From an uncultured Acinetobacter sp. (GTDB taxonomy: Bacteria; Pseudomonadota; Gammaproteobacteria; Pseudomonadales; Moraxellaceae), in the NCBI RefSeq assembly GCF_947626835.1, contig NZ_CANQTS010000002.1, positions 62,001 to 126,000 of the forward strand: DNA of 64,000 nucleotides. The letters run 5' to 3'. Position 1 is the first letter of the stretch, and each line of letters starts with the position of its first letter. Below the pieces are notes generated by a model, which saw nothing but the letters and a program-made list of their open reading frames with translations, ran no database searches and was not told the DNA's origin. Positions 19,277 to 27,856 of the stretch are shown here, piece after piece. Both the position numbers and the translations under genes were made by a program.

Positions 19277-20451
19277 GATTTTTTAAATTTTTTCTTTATT
19301 TTTGCCCACAACCCATTTTTTTCAATCCAAGTATAGTACTCTTGATACTCTTTAAACTTTAATAAGTGTTTTTCTTCTGTTTTAGCACGTAAATAGTAAA
19401 TTAAACTCACAAAACTAAGTGCCAAAAAATTTCTGAGCATATCTAACCCAATTACACCAAAAAATGGAACAGTGTGTAGCCACCAATAAACATTTTTTGA
19501 AAAATAAGCAGGATGACGCATATATTTATATAATCCAGTATTAACTAAACCTCTCCAAGATAAATTTGAAAATTTAAATCCAAAGCTCGCAGTTGCTAAC
19601 CAATAGATACACCAAGTAAAACAAATTAAAAATGCCCAAATCCAGTATAAAAAACTATCGGGTTGTAGCCAATCTGTCCAAATATAATGATCTGCTTGTT
19701 GACTAATAAATTTATACAAAATTAAGAGTGGTGGGTAGCAAATTAAACATACTAACCAGCCTTGCCAAGTCTCATCTACACTGATGCTTTCTGTACCTAG
19801 AAATTTACTTGAAAATATATAACCACCTAGTGCAATCATTACATCACAACATAATCCAAAGAAAAATAAAAACTGAATTAAACTCCATGGGTTTTGTAAA
19901 ATACTTTCTATAGAAAGCATTTGAGTAATTGCTAAATTTACAGCGCCATAGATGTATGGAATAAAGAATATTTTTACTAAATTTCCTAAAAAGAATGTTT
20001 TATATTTCTTAAAATATTTTTTGGATATTTGGAAATTATTCCACCACATTATATAATCATCGTTAGGATTTTCTTGCCTTTTATCCCAAAATTTAATCCA
20101 ACCATAAAATAAAATTAAGATGATAGGAGAAAATGTAATGCTGTCAAACATATAGTCTGCATATAAAGGTTGTTGGAACAGATAGTATATAAGGTAGGAA
20201 AAGACTATGCTGAATATCCAGACTAGTATAAATGTTAATAATTTTACTTTTAATCTTAATTTGTTTTTTTTATTTCGATAAAAATTCAGATTAGACTTAT
20301 TTAAATGATAGGTAATTAATAGACCAATTAATAATGAAGAAAAAATTGTAAATTTAATAGTTATCGAGTTATTGGATGCTAAAAGTTGGGCCTTATTTAA
20401 TATGAGGCAAATAAAAATACTAATTATTATGCTAAAGCTAACTTTTAACAT
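19273..20451 (-). CDS. Polytopic membrane protein with ICMT/PEMT-like methyltransferase domain
   Basis: This 392-residue integral membrane protein has many hydrophobic segments. The C-terminal motif NTGLYKYMRHPAYFSKN (residues about 304-320) plus LRAKTEEKHLLKFKEYQEYY matches the SAM-binding core of isoprenylcysteine carboxyl/phospholipid methyltransferases. The N-terminal half is not recognised. The gene lies 55 bp after the pilin stop, past a terminator hairpin that leaves no room for a full promoter. It is therefore probably expressed by readthrough from the pilin promoter, as accessory genes after major pilins often are. The substrate is unknown. Pilin or membrane-lipid methylation is possible. 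Confidence 0.78.
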   Translation of the reverse strand: MLKVSFSIIISIFICLILNKAQLLASNNSITIKFTIFSSLLIGLLITYHLNKSNLNFYRNKKNKLRLKVKLLTFILVWIFSIVFSYLIYYLFQQPLYADYMFDSITFSPIILILFYGWIKFWDKRQENPNDDYIMWWNNFQISKKYFKKYKTFFLGNLVKIFFIPYIYGAVNLAITQMLSIESILQNPWSLIQFLFFFGLCCDVMIALGGYIFSSKFLGTESISVDETWQGWLVCLICYPPLLILYKFISQQADHYIWTDWLQPDSFLYWIWAFLICFTWCIYWLATASFGFKFSNLSWRGLVNTGLYKYMRHPAYFSKNVYWWLHTVPFFGVIGLDMLRNFLALSFVSLIYYLRAKTEEKHLLKFKEYQEYYTWIEKNGLWAKIKKKFKKS

Positions 20452-20460
20452 TAGAGTCTC

Positions 20461-20492
20461 AAAAAAATAAGCTACCTAAAGGTAGCTTATTT
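20461..20492 (-). terminator. Terminator between the element pilin and its accessory genes
   Basis: ATAAGCTACC-TTTA-GGTAGCTTAT is followed by a T-run on the minus strand, about 15 bp after the pilin gene. It lies only about 10 bp before the methyltransferase start, which implies attenuated readthrough. Confidence 0.85.
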
Positions 20493-20506
20493 TTAAATAA
20501 TACTAA

Positions 20507-20983
20507 TTAACCACCACTTGTTGAAGGTGTTGCAGTACGGCAGTTAGCTGGTAAATATTTATTAGGCATTGTACCTGTACATGCCCATTCAATTGCACCT
20601 GTTGGAACAGTAGCTGCAGCTAGTGGAGTCTCAGTACCAGTAGCATTAGCTTTATAAGTTGGTGTTAGAATAAGAGTATTTGCACTAGCTGCACCACCAG
20701 CTTTTGCTGTAAACGTAACTGTAATCACTCCTGTCGCTGGAGTGATTACAACACCACTCACATTTTCAGTTGAAGCACCATCATAACCAAGTTCTAAAGG
20801 TTGGCCATTAGAAGCATTTTCCGCAACAATTGCTTTTGCAGGACTTGCTAAACTTAAGCCTTCTGTAACTTTAGCTCGTACTGTATAATCTTGATAAGCA
20901 GGAATCGCAATTGCCGCCAAAATACCGATAATAGCGACAACGATCATCAACTCGATCAGCGTAAAGCCTTTTTGAGCGTTCAT
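20507..20983 (-). CDS. pilA: Complete type IV major pilin carried by the element
   Basis: This is a 158-residue prepilin from the ATG at 20983 with a GGAGA ribosome-binding site; an in-frame ATG at 20995 is less likely. The leader MNAQKG precedes mature [20 protein letters not shown], with Gly -1, Phe +1 and Glu +5 for PilD cleavage and methylation. The C-terminal disulfide loop is [14 protein letters not shown], followed by the tail [10 protein letters not shown]. It is closely related to the disrupted chromosomal PilA but differs in the central variable region and tail. It has its own sigma-54 promoter and is followed by two accessory genes. It is probably the major pilin now in use. Confidence 0.94.
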   Translation of the reverse strand: MNAQKGFTLIELMIVVAIIGILAAIAIPAYQDYTVRAKVTEGLSLASPAKAIVAENASNGQPLELGYDGASTENVSGVVITPATGVITVTFTAKAGGAASANTLILTPTYKANATGTETPLAAATVPTGAIEWACTGTMPNKYLPANCRTATPSTSGG

Positions 20984-21043
20984 AACATTCTCCACAAATG
21001 TTTTGTTAATTTATTTATAAGCTTTGTAAGCTAATTTATAATT

Positions 21044-21060
21044 AGCACAAAGTGTGCCAA
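21044..21060 (-). promoter_or_regulatory. Sigma-54 promoter of the element pilin
   Basis: On the minus strand, TTGGCAC-N5-GTGC keeps GG and GC ten bases apart, 60 bp before the pilin ATG. It mirrors the promoter of the disrupted pilA at 7432. Confidence 0.78.
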
Positions 21061-21750
21061 AGTATATTATCTAATAATTCTACATGAAATCAATACATTG
21101 TTTGATGGATTATAAATATTATTATATGGGTAAGTAAATTTGTGTAACTAAGTGACAAAAATTGTCATTTTTTTCAACTTTAAGGAATCTTATTTTTAGC
21201 CAATTTCACTGTGAATTACTGAATCATTAAGTACTAAAAAGTAGTTATAGTGTTTACGCTAAGTGATGATGACTTTGTCCTAATGTAGGTGGTTGAATTC
21301 ACTAAACATATTTTAGGCTCATTTTTCATAAATGAAGGGAAAATAAAATAAAATGACTCAAAGATTTTAAAATTGATGATTGAACAGCTTGCCTAGCGAT
21401 AATAGCTTTGCCTATACAATTTGGCGATGATGAAGCGCTAAACGTATTGTTTTGCATTATGCAAGACGTGTGATTCTTCAGCATAAAGAAGAAATACAAA
21501 AGATAGCTTATAAATGAGACTGGATTTTTTATTCGGTTTTTAGCTTATCAAAATTTTAAATTATCTCGCGATTAATTTGCTTCATAAAATTCATGCTATC
21601 GCATTGAGTAAAAAGCCATTTTCTGATATGGACAATTTGAAAACCTTTGTACTTTTAAAAGCATGTTCATATGGACAAAATATATAATTAGTTAAAGCGA
21701 GATAATTCAATGGCTTGATGCATGTCTATATAAAATGACTTATGGAATGT
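21061..21750. other. Gene-free right end of the element
   Basis: About 690 bp have no supported gene. The distal 200 bp carry ATATGGACA at 21626 and 21669, a perfect 11-bp inverted pair AATTATCTCGC (21559) / GCGAGATAATT (21697), TGTCTATATAAAAT at 21723 and ACTTATGG at 21738. These match left-end motifs and are probably recombinase sites. The proximal part may hold PilR sites for the element pilin. Confidence 0.6.
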
Positions 21751-22200
21751 ATTGAATTAATGATCGTAGTTGCGATCATTGGTATTTTGGCTGCAATTGC
21801 AATTCCTGCTTATCAGGACTATACAGTTCGTGCTAAGGTTTCTGAGGGTTTGAGCTTAGCAAGTGCTGCGAAATCTGTAGTTTCAGAAAATGCAGCAAAT
21901 GCTCAGCCATTTGCTCAAGGATATGAAAGTCCGAAAACTGTGAATGTTGATTCTATTGCCATTGCTTCAGATACAGGTGCTGTTACTGTTAAATTTACAG
22001 CAGCAGCTGGTGCAACAACAGGTAAGGATACTTTACTTTTAACTCCAACGTATAAAGCAACTGCAACAGCGGCTGCTCAAACAGCTTTAGTAGGTACAGC
22101 TACAGCTAGTACTGTACCAACAGGTGCAATTGAATGGAAATGTACAGGTACAATGCCTAACAAATACTTACCTGCTAACTGTCGCTCAACAGCAGAGTAA
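21751..22200 (+). pseudogene. pilA: 3' fragment of the disrupted pilA
   Basis: This is the remainder of the resident pilin, from [22 protein letters not shown] to the end. It includes the disulfide loop [14 protein letters not shown] and the tail RSTAE. A spurious ATG at 21742 inside the element opens the frame but provides no prepilin leader (MEC instead of QKGFTL), so PilD could not process it. It has neither promoter nor ribosome-binding site of its own. It remains a potential recombination donor for the inverted intact pilin 760 bp away, with strong 3' similarity. Confidence 0.92.
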
Positions 22201-22250
22201 TCAAAATTATATGTAGGAAAGCAAGCTATTGTTAGTGGTTTGTTTAGTTT

Positions 22251-22280
22251 AAAAAGGCTGCAAATATGCAGCCTTTTTTA
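22251..22280 (+). terminator. Terminator of the original pilA gene
   Basis: AAAAAGGCTGCA-AATA-TGCAGCCTTTTTT forms a strong hairpin with T-run 50 bp after the pilA stop. Confidence 0.9.
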
Positions 22281-22351
22281 TTTGTCTAAAAACAATACAT
22301 AAAAAACTTAAAATTTCTTATCATAAGCATAAATTTTCTTCATTTTGGCTT

Positions 22352-24001
22352 ATGAAATTCTATCTCCTTTTAATCGCTGCAGTGCTCATGGCATTGGCAT
22401 GGCTACTACCTGTGCATTACCGACCTTGGGTCACTTATACAGGCGAATTGTATGCCTTCCTTGCTTTAATTACTGTAAGTGCCATTTATCTCAAGCAAAA
22501 GCTGATTATTCCTAAAATTAGCTTGCCTTTATTAGGTCTAAGCTTAGTGCCTTTAATTCAATATGGTTTTGGGCAAGTCTTTTTCTTTGATAAAGCCTTA
22601 CTATGCAGCATTTTCGTGTTTAGTTTTTGGCTGAGTATCACTTTGGGCTTTAATCTAGCTTCTGAATCTAAACAAGCCCGAGAAACACTATTCACCAATC
22701 TTTGTTATTTGCTCACCGCAGTCGGTGCAGCCACAGCATTTATTGCGGTATGCCAATGGGTCAATTTAGATGCTTATTTGCCGGGTATGCATAATATTAA
22801 AAGTTTTGGCGGACGTCCTTATGCCAACTTTGCTCAGCCCAATAATATGGCAACTTTTTTACTAATGGCTTTATTGGCCTGTTGGTATTTATACGAAAAA
22901 CAAAAACTAGATAGTAAAGTGTTAAGCTTTATTGCCGCACTGATTGTCACAGGTGTTGTCCTTGGTCAATCACGTACTTCATGGGTGGCATGTTTGTGTA
23001 TCTTATTTTACGGGGCTTATCAGTACTATAAAGGCGTACTTAGCCTCAAATGGTACTACTTAACAGCATGGAGTGCTTTATTTGTGGTACTGCTCATTTG
23101 GGCATTACCTTTAAGCGTAACAGTTTTATCGCCATTTGCAGATAGTGCTGTGGCAAGCGGTGCTGGTGCAGTCGAGCTATCAAAACGTGCCACTGGCGAT
23201 ATGTCACGCTTGGCAATTTGGCAGCAAATGCTACATGCCATTATGGAGCAGCCACTTTGGGGTTATGGTTGGCACCAAACCAGTGTGGCTTACACCTTAA
23301 TTAGTGATTATTTCCAAGGGCCTGTCTGGATTCGTAGCGCGCACAATTTTGTTTTAGATTTTTTAATATGGAATGGTTTACTGATTGGCTTGCCGTTTTT
23401 GGCATATTTGGCTTATTGGGCAATTGCTTTGTTGCGTCGTGTCAATTCGGTTGAATCTGTAATTGCGCTGCTCATGGTCACGGTATTTACCGTGCATGCC
23501 ATGTTGGAATTTCCACAAAACTATGCCTATTTCTTACTGCCAATTGGCTTTATCTTGGGGATTTTGCAAGCACAGTCAAGCACCAAAACATGGCAACTAA
23601 GCCCACGCTTTATGCAAGTGACGTTGGTGTTAGGGAGTGCACTTACCGCTTTAATTTATCGCGATTATGCAACGGTAGTACCCAAGCTCAATCAATCAAT
23701 GCGTTATGAAAAAACGCCTGAGCAAATCACCAATCATGATCAAATTTATGTCTTAGAAGAATTTAACCGTCGTATTGAATGGATTCGGATGAGTCCCTAT
23801 ACCCAAATCAGCCCTCATGAACTAACGCAAATTAGTGAGATTGTACTTAATTATCCAACCACTTATGACTTATTTAAATATGCCAAGTTGCTGGCTTTTA
23901 ATGGCTATGAAGAAGAGGCTAAACATCAGTTATGGTTATTGCGCGAATTGCGTAATTTAGAGATTAGCTACGAAGAGCTGATGGAACTTGCACCACAGTG
24001 A
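22352..24001 (+). CDS. pglL: PglL-family O-oligosaccharyltransferase / O-antigen ligase-like protein
   Basis: This 549-residue protein has about a dozen membrane segments. The PglL_A-type motif GRPYANFAQPNNMATFL lies near residue 155. A large periplasmic loop contains GYGWHQTSVAY and the catalytic-type His in SAHNFVLD (Wzy_C domain), and a soluble C-terminal tail follows. These enzymes transfer lipid-linked glycans to Ser/Thr of pilin and other periplasmic proteins. The gene sits immediately downstream of pilA, as in Acinetobacter. The resident pilin lacks a C-terminal Ser, so a PglL- rather than TfpO-type specificity is suggested. Its relation to the element pilin is unknown. Confidence 0.88.
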   Translation: MKFYLLLIAAVLMALAWLLPVHYRPWVTYTGELYAFLALITVSAIYLKQKLIIPKISLPLLGLSLVPLIQYGFGQVFFFDKALLCSIFVFSFWLSITLGFNLASESKQARETLFTNLCYLLTAVGAATAFIAVCQWVNLDAYLPGMHNIKSFGGRPYANFAQPNNMATFLLMALLACWYLYEKQKLDSKVLSFIAALIVTGVVLGQSRTSWVACLCILFYGAYQYYKGVLSLKWYYLTAWSALFVVLLIWALPLSVTVLSPFADSAVASGAGAVELSKRATGDMSRLAIWQQMLHAIMEQPLWGYGWHQTSVAYTLISDYFQGPVWIRSAHNFVLDFLIWNGLLIGLPFLAYLAYWAIALLRRVNSVESVIALLMVTVFTVHAMLEFPQNYAYFLLPIGFILGILQAQSSTKTWQLSPRFMQVTLVLGSALTALIYRDYATVVPKLNQSMRYEKTPEQITNHDQIYVLEEFNRRIEWIRMSPYTQISPHELTQISEIVLNYPTTYDLFKYAKLLAFNGYEEEAKHQLWLLRELRNLEISYEELMELAPQ

Positions 24002-24002
24002 T

Positions 24003-24031
24003 AAAAAAGCCCGCAATCGCGGGCTTTTTTC
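24003..24031 (+). terminator. Terminator between pglL and bfr
   Basis: AAAAAAGCCCGC-AATC-GCGGGCTTTTTT is symmetric and can serve both convergent genes. Confidence 0.9.
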
Positions 24032-24034
24032 GGT

Positions 24035-24499
24035 TTAAATTTGGCTTTGAATATAGTTTTCAATACCCACATTTTCAGCCAAATCAAGTTGGGTTGTAGT
24101 CCAATCTAAGTATTCTTCTTCTTTTTCAAGAATCTCTTGCAACATATCACGCGTCACATAGTCCATATGGCTTTCAGCCAAAGCGACAGCTTTTTGCAGT
24201 GCCTCTATATTCTCATTGACTTTACGGACGTCGCATTGCAGAACTTCAAAAGTATGCTGACCAATATACAGCTTACCTAGGTGCTGTAAATTAGGTAGAC
24301 CTTCTAAAAATAAAACGCGTTCAATAATTTTATCAGCATGTTTCATTTGACGAATAGATTCTTTGTATTCAGCCGAACCTAATTTTTCAATGCCCCAATC
24401 ATTAAACATACGTGAATGCAAAAAGTATTGGTTGATTGCGGTTAAATGATGATACAACACTTGGTTTAATTGATTGATAACGTCACGATTGCCTTTCAT
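24035..24499 (-). CDS. bfr: Bacterioferritin
   Basis: This is a 154-residue iron-storage subunit from MKGNRDVINQLNQVLYHH, with a GGAG ribosome-binding site before 24499; an upstream in-frame start would add 8 residues. Ferroxidase-type residues are visible in the helices (Glu in QLNQVL-HHLTAINQYF, HADKIIERVLFLEG, EEEYLDW). The family haem-ligand position near residue 52 carries MKHADK-type sequence with Met. It stores iron released through Bfd, whose gene lies upstream on the same strand. Length matches the family. Confidence 0.94.
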   Translation of the reverse strand: MKGNRDVINQLNQVLYHHLTAINQYFLHSRMFNDWGIEKLGSAEYKESIRQMKHADKIIERVLFLEGLPNLQHLGKLYIGQHTFEVLQCDVRKVNENIEALQKAVALAESHMDYVTRDMLQEILEKEEEYLDWTTTQLDLAENVGIENYIQSQI

Positions 24500-24716
24500 T
24501 GCAGCCACTCCAAGAATTGCCATAAGGCTTTAATTTTAAATTAGAATCATGTTAAACAAAAAAAGCCATTGTCGCGAGTGATTTATAGAACAGCAAATGA
24601 AAATCGCAATCAAAAGCAGTTGTTGCCGCAAATTTTTGGCAAGAAAAAACCCGCTTAGAGTCATAAGCGGGGGAGGAGTTATCTGCCTAACGGCGTATTT
24701 TTATAATTATGCGGTT

Positions 24717-24911
24717 TTAAGCAGCCACAGAAATGCGCGCAGCAATCTGAGCAACTTCATCACTAATAATGGCGCGTGCCTCTGGTGCACAACGTCCACA
24801 GCATGTACCTAGGTCAAGTTGGTCACGAATTTCACGGTAGCTTCCTGCACCATGCGCAACAGCTTCTTTAATATCCTGATCAGTAATACCGCGACATAGA
24901 CATACGTACAT
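24717..24911 (-). CDS. bfd: Bacterioferritin-associated [2Fe-2S] ferredoxin
   Basis: This 64-residue protein runs from MYVCLCRGIT (24911); a start four codons upstream is possible. Four cysteines, CLC near the N-terminus and GTCCGRC in the middle, form the Bfd [2Fe-2S] site. It delivers electrons to bacterioferritin for iron release. A Fur-box-like palindrome lies 42 bp upstream, consistent with induction in iron starvation. Confidence 0.93.
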   Translation of the reverse strand: MYVCLCRGITDQDIKEAVAHGAGSYREIRDQLDLGTCCGRCAPEARAIISDEVAQIAARISVAA

Positions 24912-24952
24912 CAGCAACCACATACAATGAAATAAATAAGATAACTAGTATT

Positions 24953-24971
24953 ATTGATAATTATTATCAAT
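24953..24971 (-). promoter_or_regulatory. Fur-box-like palindrome upstream of bfd
   Basis: ATTGATAATTATTATCAAT is a near-perfect 19-bp palindrome resembling the GATAATGATAATCATTATC consensus. Confidence 0.75.
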
Positions 24972-25030
24972 TGTCAATTTATTTCATCTTATTCTTTGTG
25001 AATATTTATTGAGTTTTTGAATTAAAAAAC

Positions 25031-25054
25031 GCCACTCAATCGGTGGCGTTTATA
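25031..25054 (-). terminator. Hairpin after ridA
   Basis: AACGCCACTCAATCGGTGGCGTTT has AACGCCAC/GTGGCGTT arms, just past the ridA stop on the minus strand. Confidence 0.7.
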
Positions 25055-25067
25055 TGTCTAGGCTAAG

Positions 25068-25451
25068 TTATTGATTAATAATAACCACGCCATCCATTTC
25101 AACCAAAGCACCTTTAGGCAAGCTGGCGACGCCTAATGCGGCACGTGCAGGATAAGGCTGCGCGAAATATTCGCCCATAATTTGGTTAACCAATTGGAAA
25201 TTGGAAAGATCAGTTAAGAAAATATTGAGTTTAGCAATGTCAGCTAATGAGCCGCCGGCTGCTTCACATACCGCTTTTAAATTATCAAAGACACGGCGGA
25301 TCTGTGCTTCAATGCCTTCAACCAATTCCATACTGTATGGATCTAAACCAATTTGCCCTGAAAGATATAAAGTATCATTCACTAAAATTGCTTGTGAATA
25401 TGTACCAATCGCAGCAGGTGCATTTTCGGTATGGATTACTTGGCGCGACAT
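25068..25451 (-). CDS. ridA: RidA family enamine/imine deaminase
   Basis: This 127-residue protein runs from [20 protein letters not shown], with an AAGGAG ribosome-binding site six bases before 25451. Signature elements are [27 protein letters not shown], and the substrate-binding Arg in [11 protein letters not shown]. RidA hydrolyses reactive 2-aminoacrylate-type enamines. It is last in the gmk-rpoZ-spoT-ridA row, a typical arrangement next to spoT. Confidence 0.95.
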   Translation of the reverse strand: MSRQVIHTENAPAAIGTYSQAILVNDTLYLSGQIGLDPYSMELVEGIEAQIRRVFDNLKAVCEAAGGSLADIAKLNIFLTDLSNFQLVNQIMGEYFAQPYPARAALGVASLPKGALVEMDGVVIINQ

Positions 25452-25528
25452 CAATTTCTCCTTAGGTGGTGTCTTTATACATCTTAGTCGATCAAATTCA
25501 ACAGCAGAAGTATTATCGTTTAATTTGA

Positions 25529-27637
25529 TTAACTTGCAGCTTTTGCAGGCTCATGCATATTGAGCGGTTGGAACAAACGTCCAATACGTGGGAAACCAAA
25601 CTGCATACGTAAATCACGAATAATTTTGGCAATATGTTGGCGATTATTCACCACAATATTCACATACGTTTTACCTTCATGTGGGCGTACCATTTCAACC
25701 CCCGTATGTGCCTTACGGCATTGATAAATCAAATCTGAAATTTGCTCGTCGTTAAGACTCAAATCAATGGCTAAATAAGCAGTGAAGCTTACATCTTCAA
25801 CCACATCATGCTTATTGTTCCAATTGAGTGGCATAATGTTTTCAGGGTGCAAATGTTGCTCATGTAATAAGTTACGACAACGCGCACGATGCACAATCAA
25901 ACCACGGCGTGATAAATGCCCTTGGATTGGGTCACCTAGCACAGGGTTACAACAATGGGCATATTTTACATCTACGCCTTCAGTGCCTTGGATTAAACGC
26001 TCAGATTCTTCGCTATGATGATCTTGTGAGAACAAGTGATTGGCAACCAATTGTGGCAATAAGTCACCCACCGCAATTTGCTCAAATAAACGATCTTTAG
26101 ATTCTAAATGACGCCACTGTAATAAATCAGTCCAATCTTCTTGGGCTAAGTCTTTACTTGAGCGATTAAACAGTTTTAAGGCACGATCTAGTGCTTGCTG
26201 ACCGACCAAACGTTGGTCTTCAATGTCTTGGTCACGCAACATATTTTGTAAAGCACGACGTGCTTTTTGCGTGTTAATAAAGCTAAGCCAATCTGGATTT
26301 GGAGAGGCCAAAACATCAGTAATCACTTCAATCACTTGACCATTGGATAGGGCAGTAGATAAAGACTTGGTTTCGCCATCAATTTTGGCACCTACGGCAT
26401 GGTTGCCTAAAAATAAGCTGGCTGAATAAGCGAAATCGACCACCGTTGCACCTTGCGGCAACTCGTGTAAATGCCCTTGTGGGGTATACACCCAAATCTT
26501 CTCTTGGTGCAGATAGTCAAGTAGCTCATTAAAGGTGGTTTTAGCACAATCACCATCGACCAACACGTTTAGGTTTTGCATTGAGGCTTGAATAGCCGAG
26601 CGACATGCTTGTGGTGCATTTTCACCAAGCACCACACCAAAGCGCGCAGCTTTACGCATTAATTCGGTTTGAATGGTTAAAGACAGTGTGGTTTTTTCGC
26701 CTTTTAAGCGCAGCATCAACGATTGGTTGCCACCCGGTAGTGGACGACGAATATGATCGGCATAGCTTAATACTTGGAAATTATCACGTAACATTTCTGC
26801 CAAGCGGTCACAATCGGCAATGCTTTGCAAAATGATTTCAAAAGCATGACTATGCGTGAGCTCTTGTAGATTAATATCATTTTTGACAAAGTGACGTAAT
26901 AACTCGATGTTGTTATTTTTCTTTTTAATCCGACCTTGTAAGGCATTTTCTTGTAATAAAGCAGTCAGTTTATTTTCCCAAATGGCTTGATATTCACAGC
27001 GTTTTGGCTTGGTCTGTAAGAGTGCCTCTTGTACATTGTTGTACATGTCTAAATCAAGATTTTGATAACACAGATGTTCTAAGTTATCAGCCATCTCGTT
27101 CATGCCGACAATACGCGCCATAGGCACGAATACATCAAAGGTTTCTTGGGCAATACGCGCACGTTTATCAGGGCGTAGTGCATCCAAGGTGGTCATATTA
27201 TGGTAGCGATCCGAGAGTTTAATAATAATGACACGTGGGTCTTGTAAAGTCGCTTGTAAAATTTTACGAAACGATGCCGCTTTATTAAATTCTTTGTCGC
27301 TTGAATGACTGAGTTTGGTCACGCCATCAACCAACTCCGCCACAGTACGGCTAAATTTGCTTGTAATGTCTTCTTTAGTAAATTCGGTATCTTCAATGAC
27401 ATCGTGTAACAACGCGGCCATTAAAGTTTCGGCATCTAGGCGCATGTGGGCTAAAATGCAACTGACTGCAATCGGGTGAAGAATGTACGGTTCACCACTT
27501 TTACGTGTTACACCATCATGTGCCATATCGGCATAATCACAAGCCTCTAGCACGCGCTCTACATCACGTTCGCTTAGGTAAGCGTCGATAATAGTTTTGA
27601 GCTGTTGCTTTGCTTGATTGACTTCTGCACCTGGCAT
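25529..27637 (-). CDS. spoT: (p)ppGpp hydrolase SpoT with degenerate synthetase domain
   Basis: This 702-residue protein has an N-terminal HD hydrolase domain with HPIAVSCIL and LLHDVIEDT near residues 50-80 and KLSDRYHNM near 145. The synthetase half that follows is degraded: the normally conserved region reads [16 protein letters not shown], without the usual family residues. TGS (VVDFAYSAS) and C-terminal helical/ACT regions are present ([14 protein letters not shown] near 590). This agrees with published work describing Acinetobacter SpoT as essentially a (p)ppGpp hydrolase. It lies between rpoZ and ridA. Confidence 0.94.
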   Translation of the reverse strand: MPGAEVNQAKQQLKTIIDAYLSERDVERVLEACDYADMAHDGVTRKSGEPYILHPIAVSCILAHMRLDAETLMAALLHDVIEDTEFTKEDITSKFSRTVAELVDGVTKLSHSSDKEFNKAASFRKILQATLQDPRVIIIKLSDRYHNMTTLDALRPDKRARIAQETFDVFVPMARIVGMNEMADNLEHLCYQNLDLDMYNNVQEALLQTKPKRCEYQAIWENKLTALLQENALQGRIKKKNNNIELLRHFVKNDINLQELTHSHAFEIILQSIADCDRLAEMLRDNFQVLSYADHIRRPLPGGNQSLMLRLKGEKTTLSLTIQTELMRKAARFGVVLGENAPQACRSAIQASMQNLNVLVDGDCAKTTFNELLDYLHQEKIWVYTPQGHLHELPQGATVVDFAYSASLFLGNHAVGAKIDGETKSLSTALSNGQVIEVITDVLASPNPDWLSFINTQKARRALQNMLRDQDIEDQRLVGQQALDRALKLFNRSSKDLAQEDWTDLLQWRHLESKDRLFEQIAVGDLLPQLVANHLFSQDHHSEESERLIQGTEGVDVKYAHCCNPVLGDPIQGHLSRRGLIVHRARCRNLLHEQHLHPENIMPLNWNNKHDVVEDVSFTAYLAIDLSLNDEQISDLIYQCRKAHTGVEMVRPHEGKTYVNIVVNNRQHIAKIIRDLRMQFGFPRIGRLFQPLNMHEPAKAAS

Positions 27638-27817
27638 AGAACACCTTTACGAGACACGTTAAATAAGTTGATGGGCTAATCCTTTAATGAAATGTATTCT
27701 GCGGCAGTTGTCAAATTTTTCTGTCAAAAAATAGCAACTTTTTTCATTGCAAAGGCTTGGCTTAGATTAGATGTTATAACGGTTATTGCACAAATATAAA
27801 AGTATCGCGCACAAAAA

Positions 27818-27842
27818 AGCCTAGTTAAAAACTAGGCTTTAA
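27818..27842 (-). terminator. Hairpin after rpoZ
   Basis: AAAGCCTAGTTAAAAACTAGGCTTT is a clear stem-loop next to the rpoZ stop. The minus-strand side lacks a long pure T-run. Confidence 0.65.
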
Positions 27843-27856
27843 GTAGAAAGTTTTTC

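Larger units (their letters stand above)
7526..21750. mobile_element. 14.2-kb tyrosine-recombinase element inserted in pilA and carrying a replacement pilin
   Basis: The boundaries are set by the two halves of pilA and by the 5-bp direct repeat ATTGA at 7521-7525 and 21751-21755. Near the ends lie inverted CCATAAGT motifs and a near-identical 14-mer TGTCYATATAAAAT. The element encodes three tyrosine recombinases with a small coiled-coil protein (12156-17907), a phage-like control module, unknown cargo, and a complete pilin operon on the minus strand (18086-20983). Recombinase number and order resemble Tn554-type TnpA/B/C sets and other multi-recombinase elements. Assignment to a named family was not possible by eye. 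The pilin cargo makes the insertion potentially self-complementing. Confidence 0.88.

Noticed and set aside
21742..22200. ORF starting at 21742 as a functional pilin
   Set aside because: Its start lies in the inserted element, it lacks the prepilin leader and the Gly-Phe cleavage site, and it has no ribosome-binding site. It is the severed 3' part of pilA.
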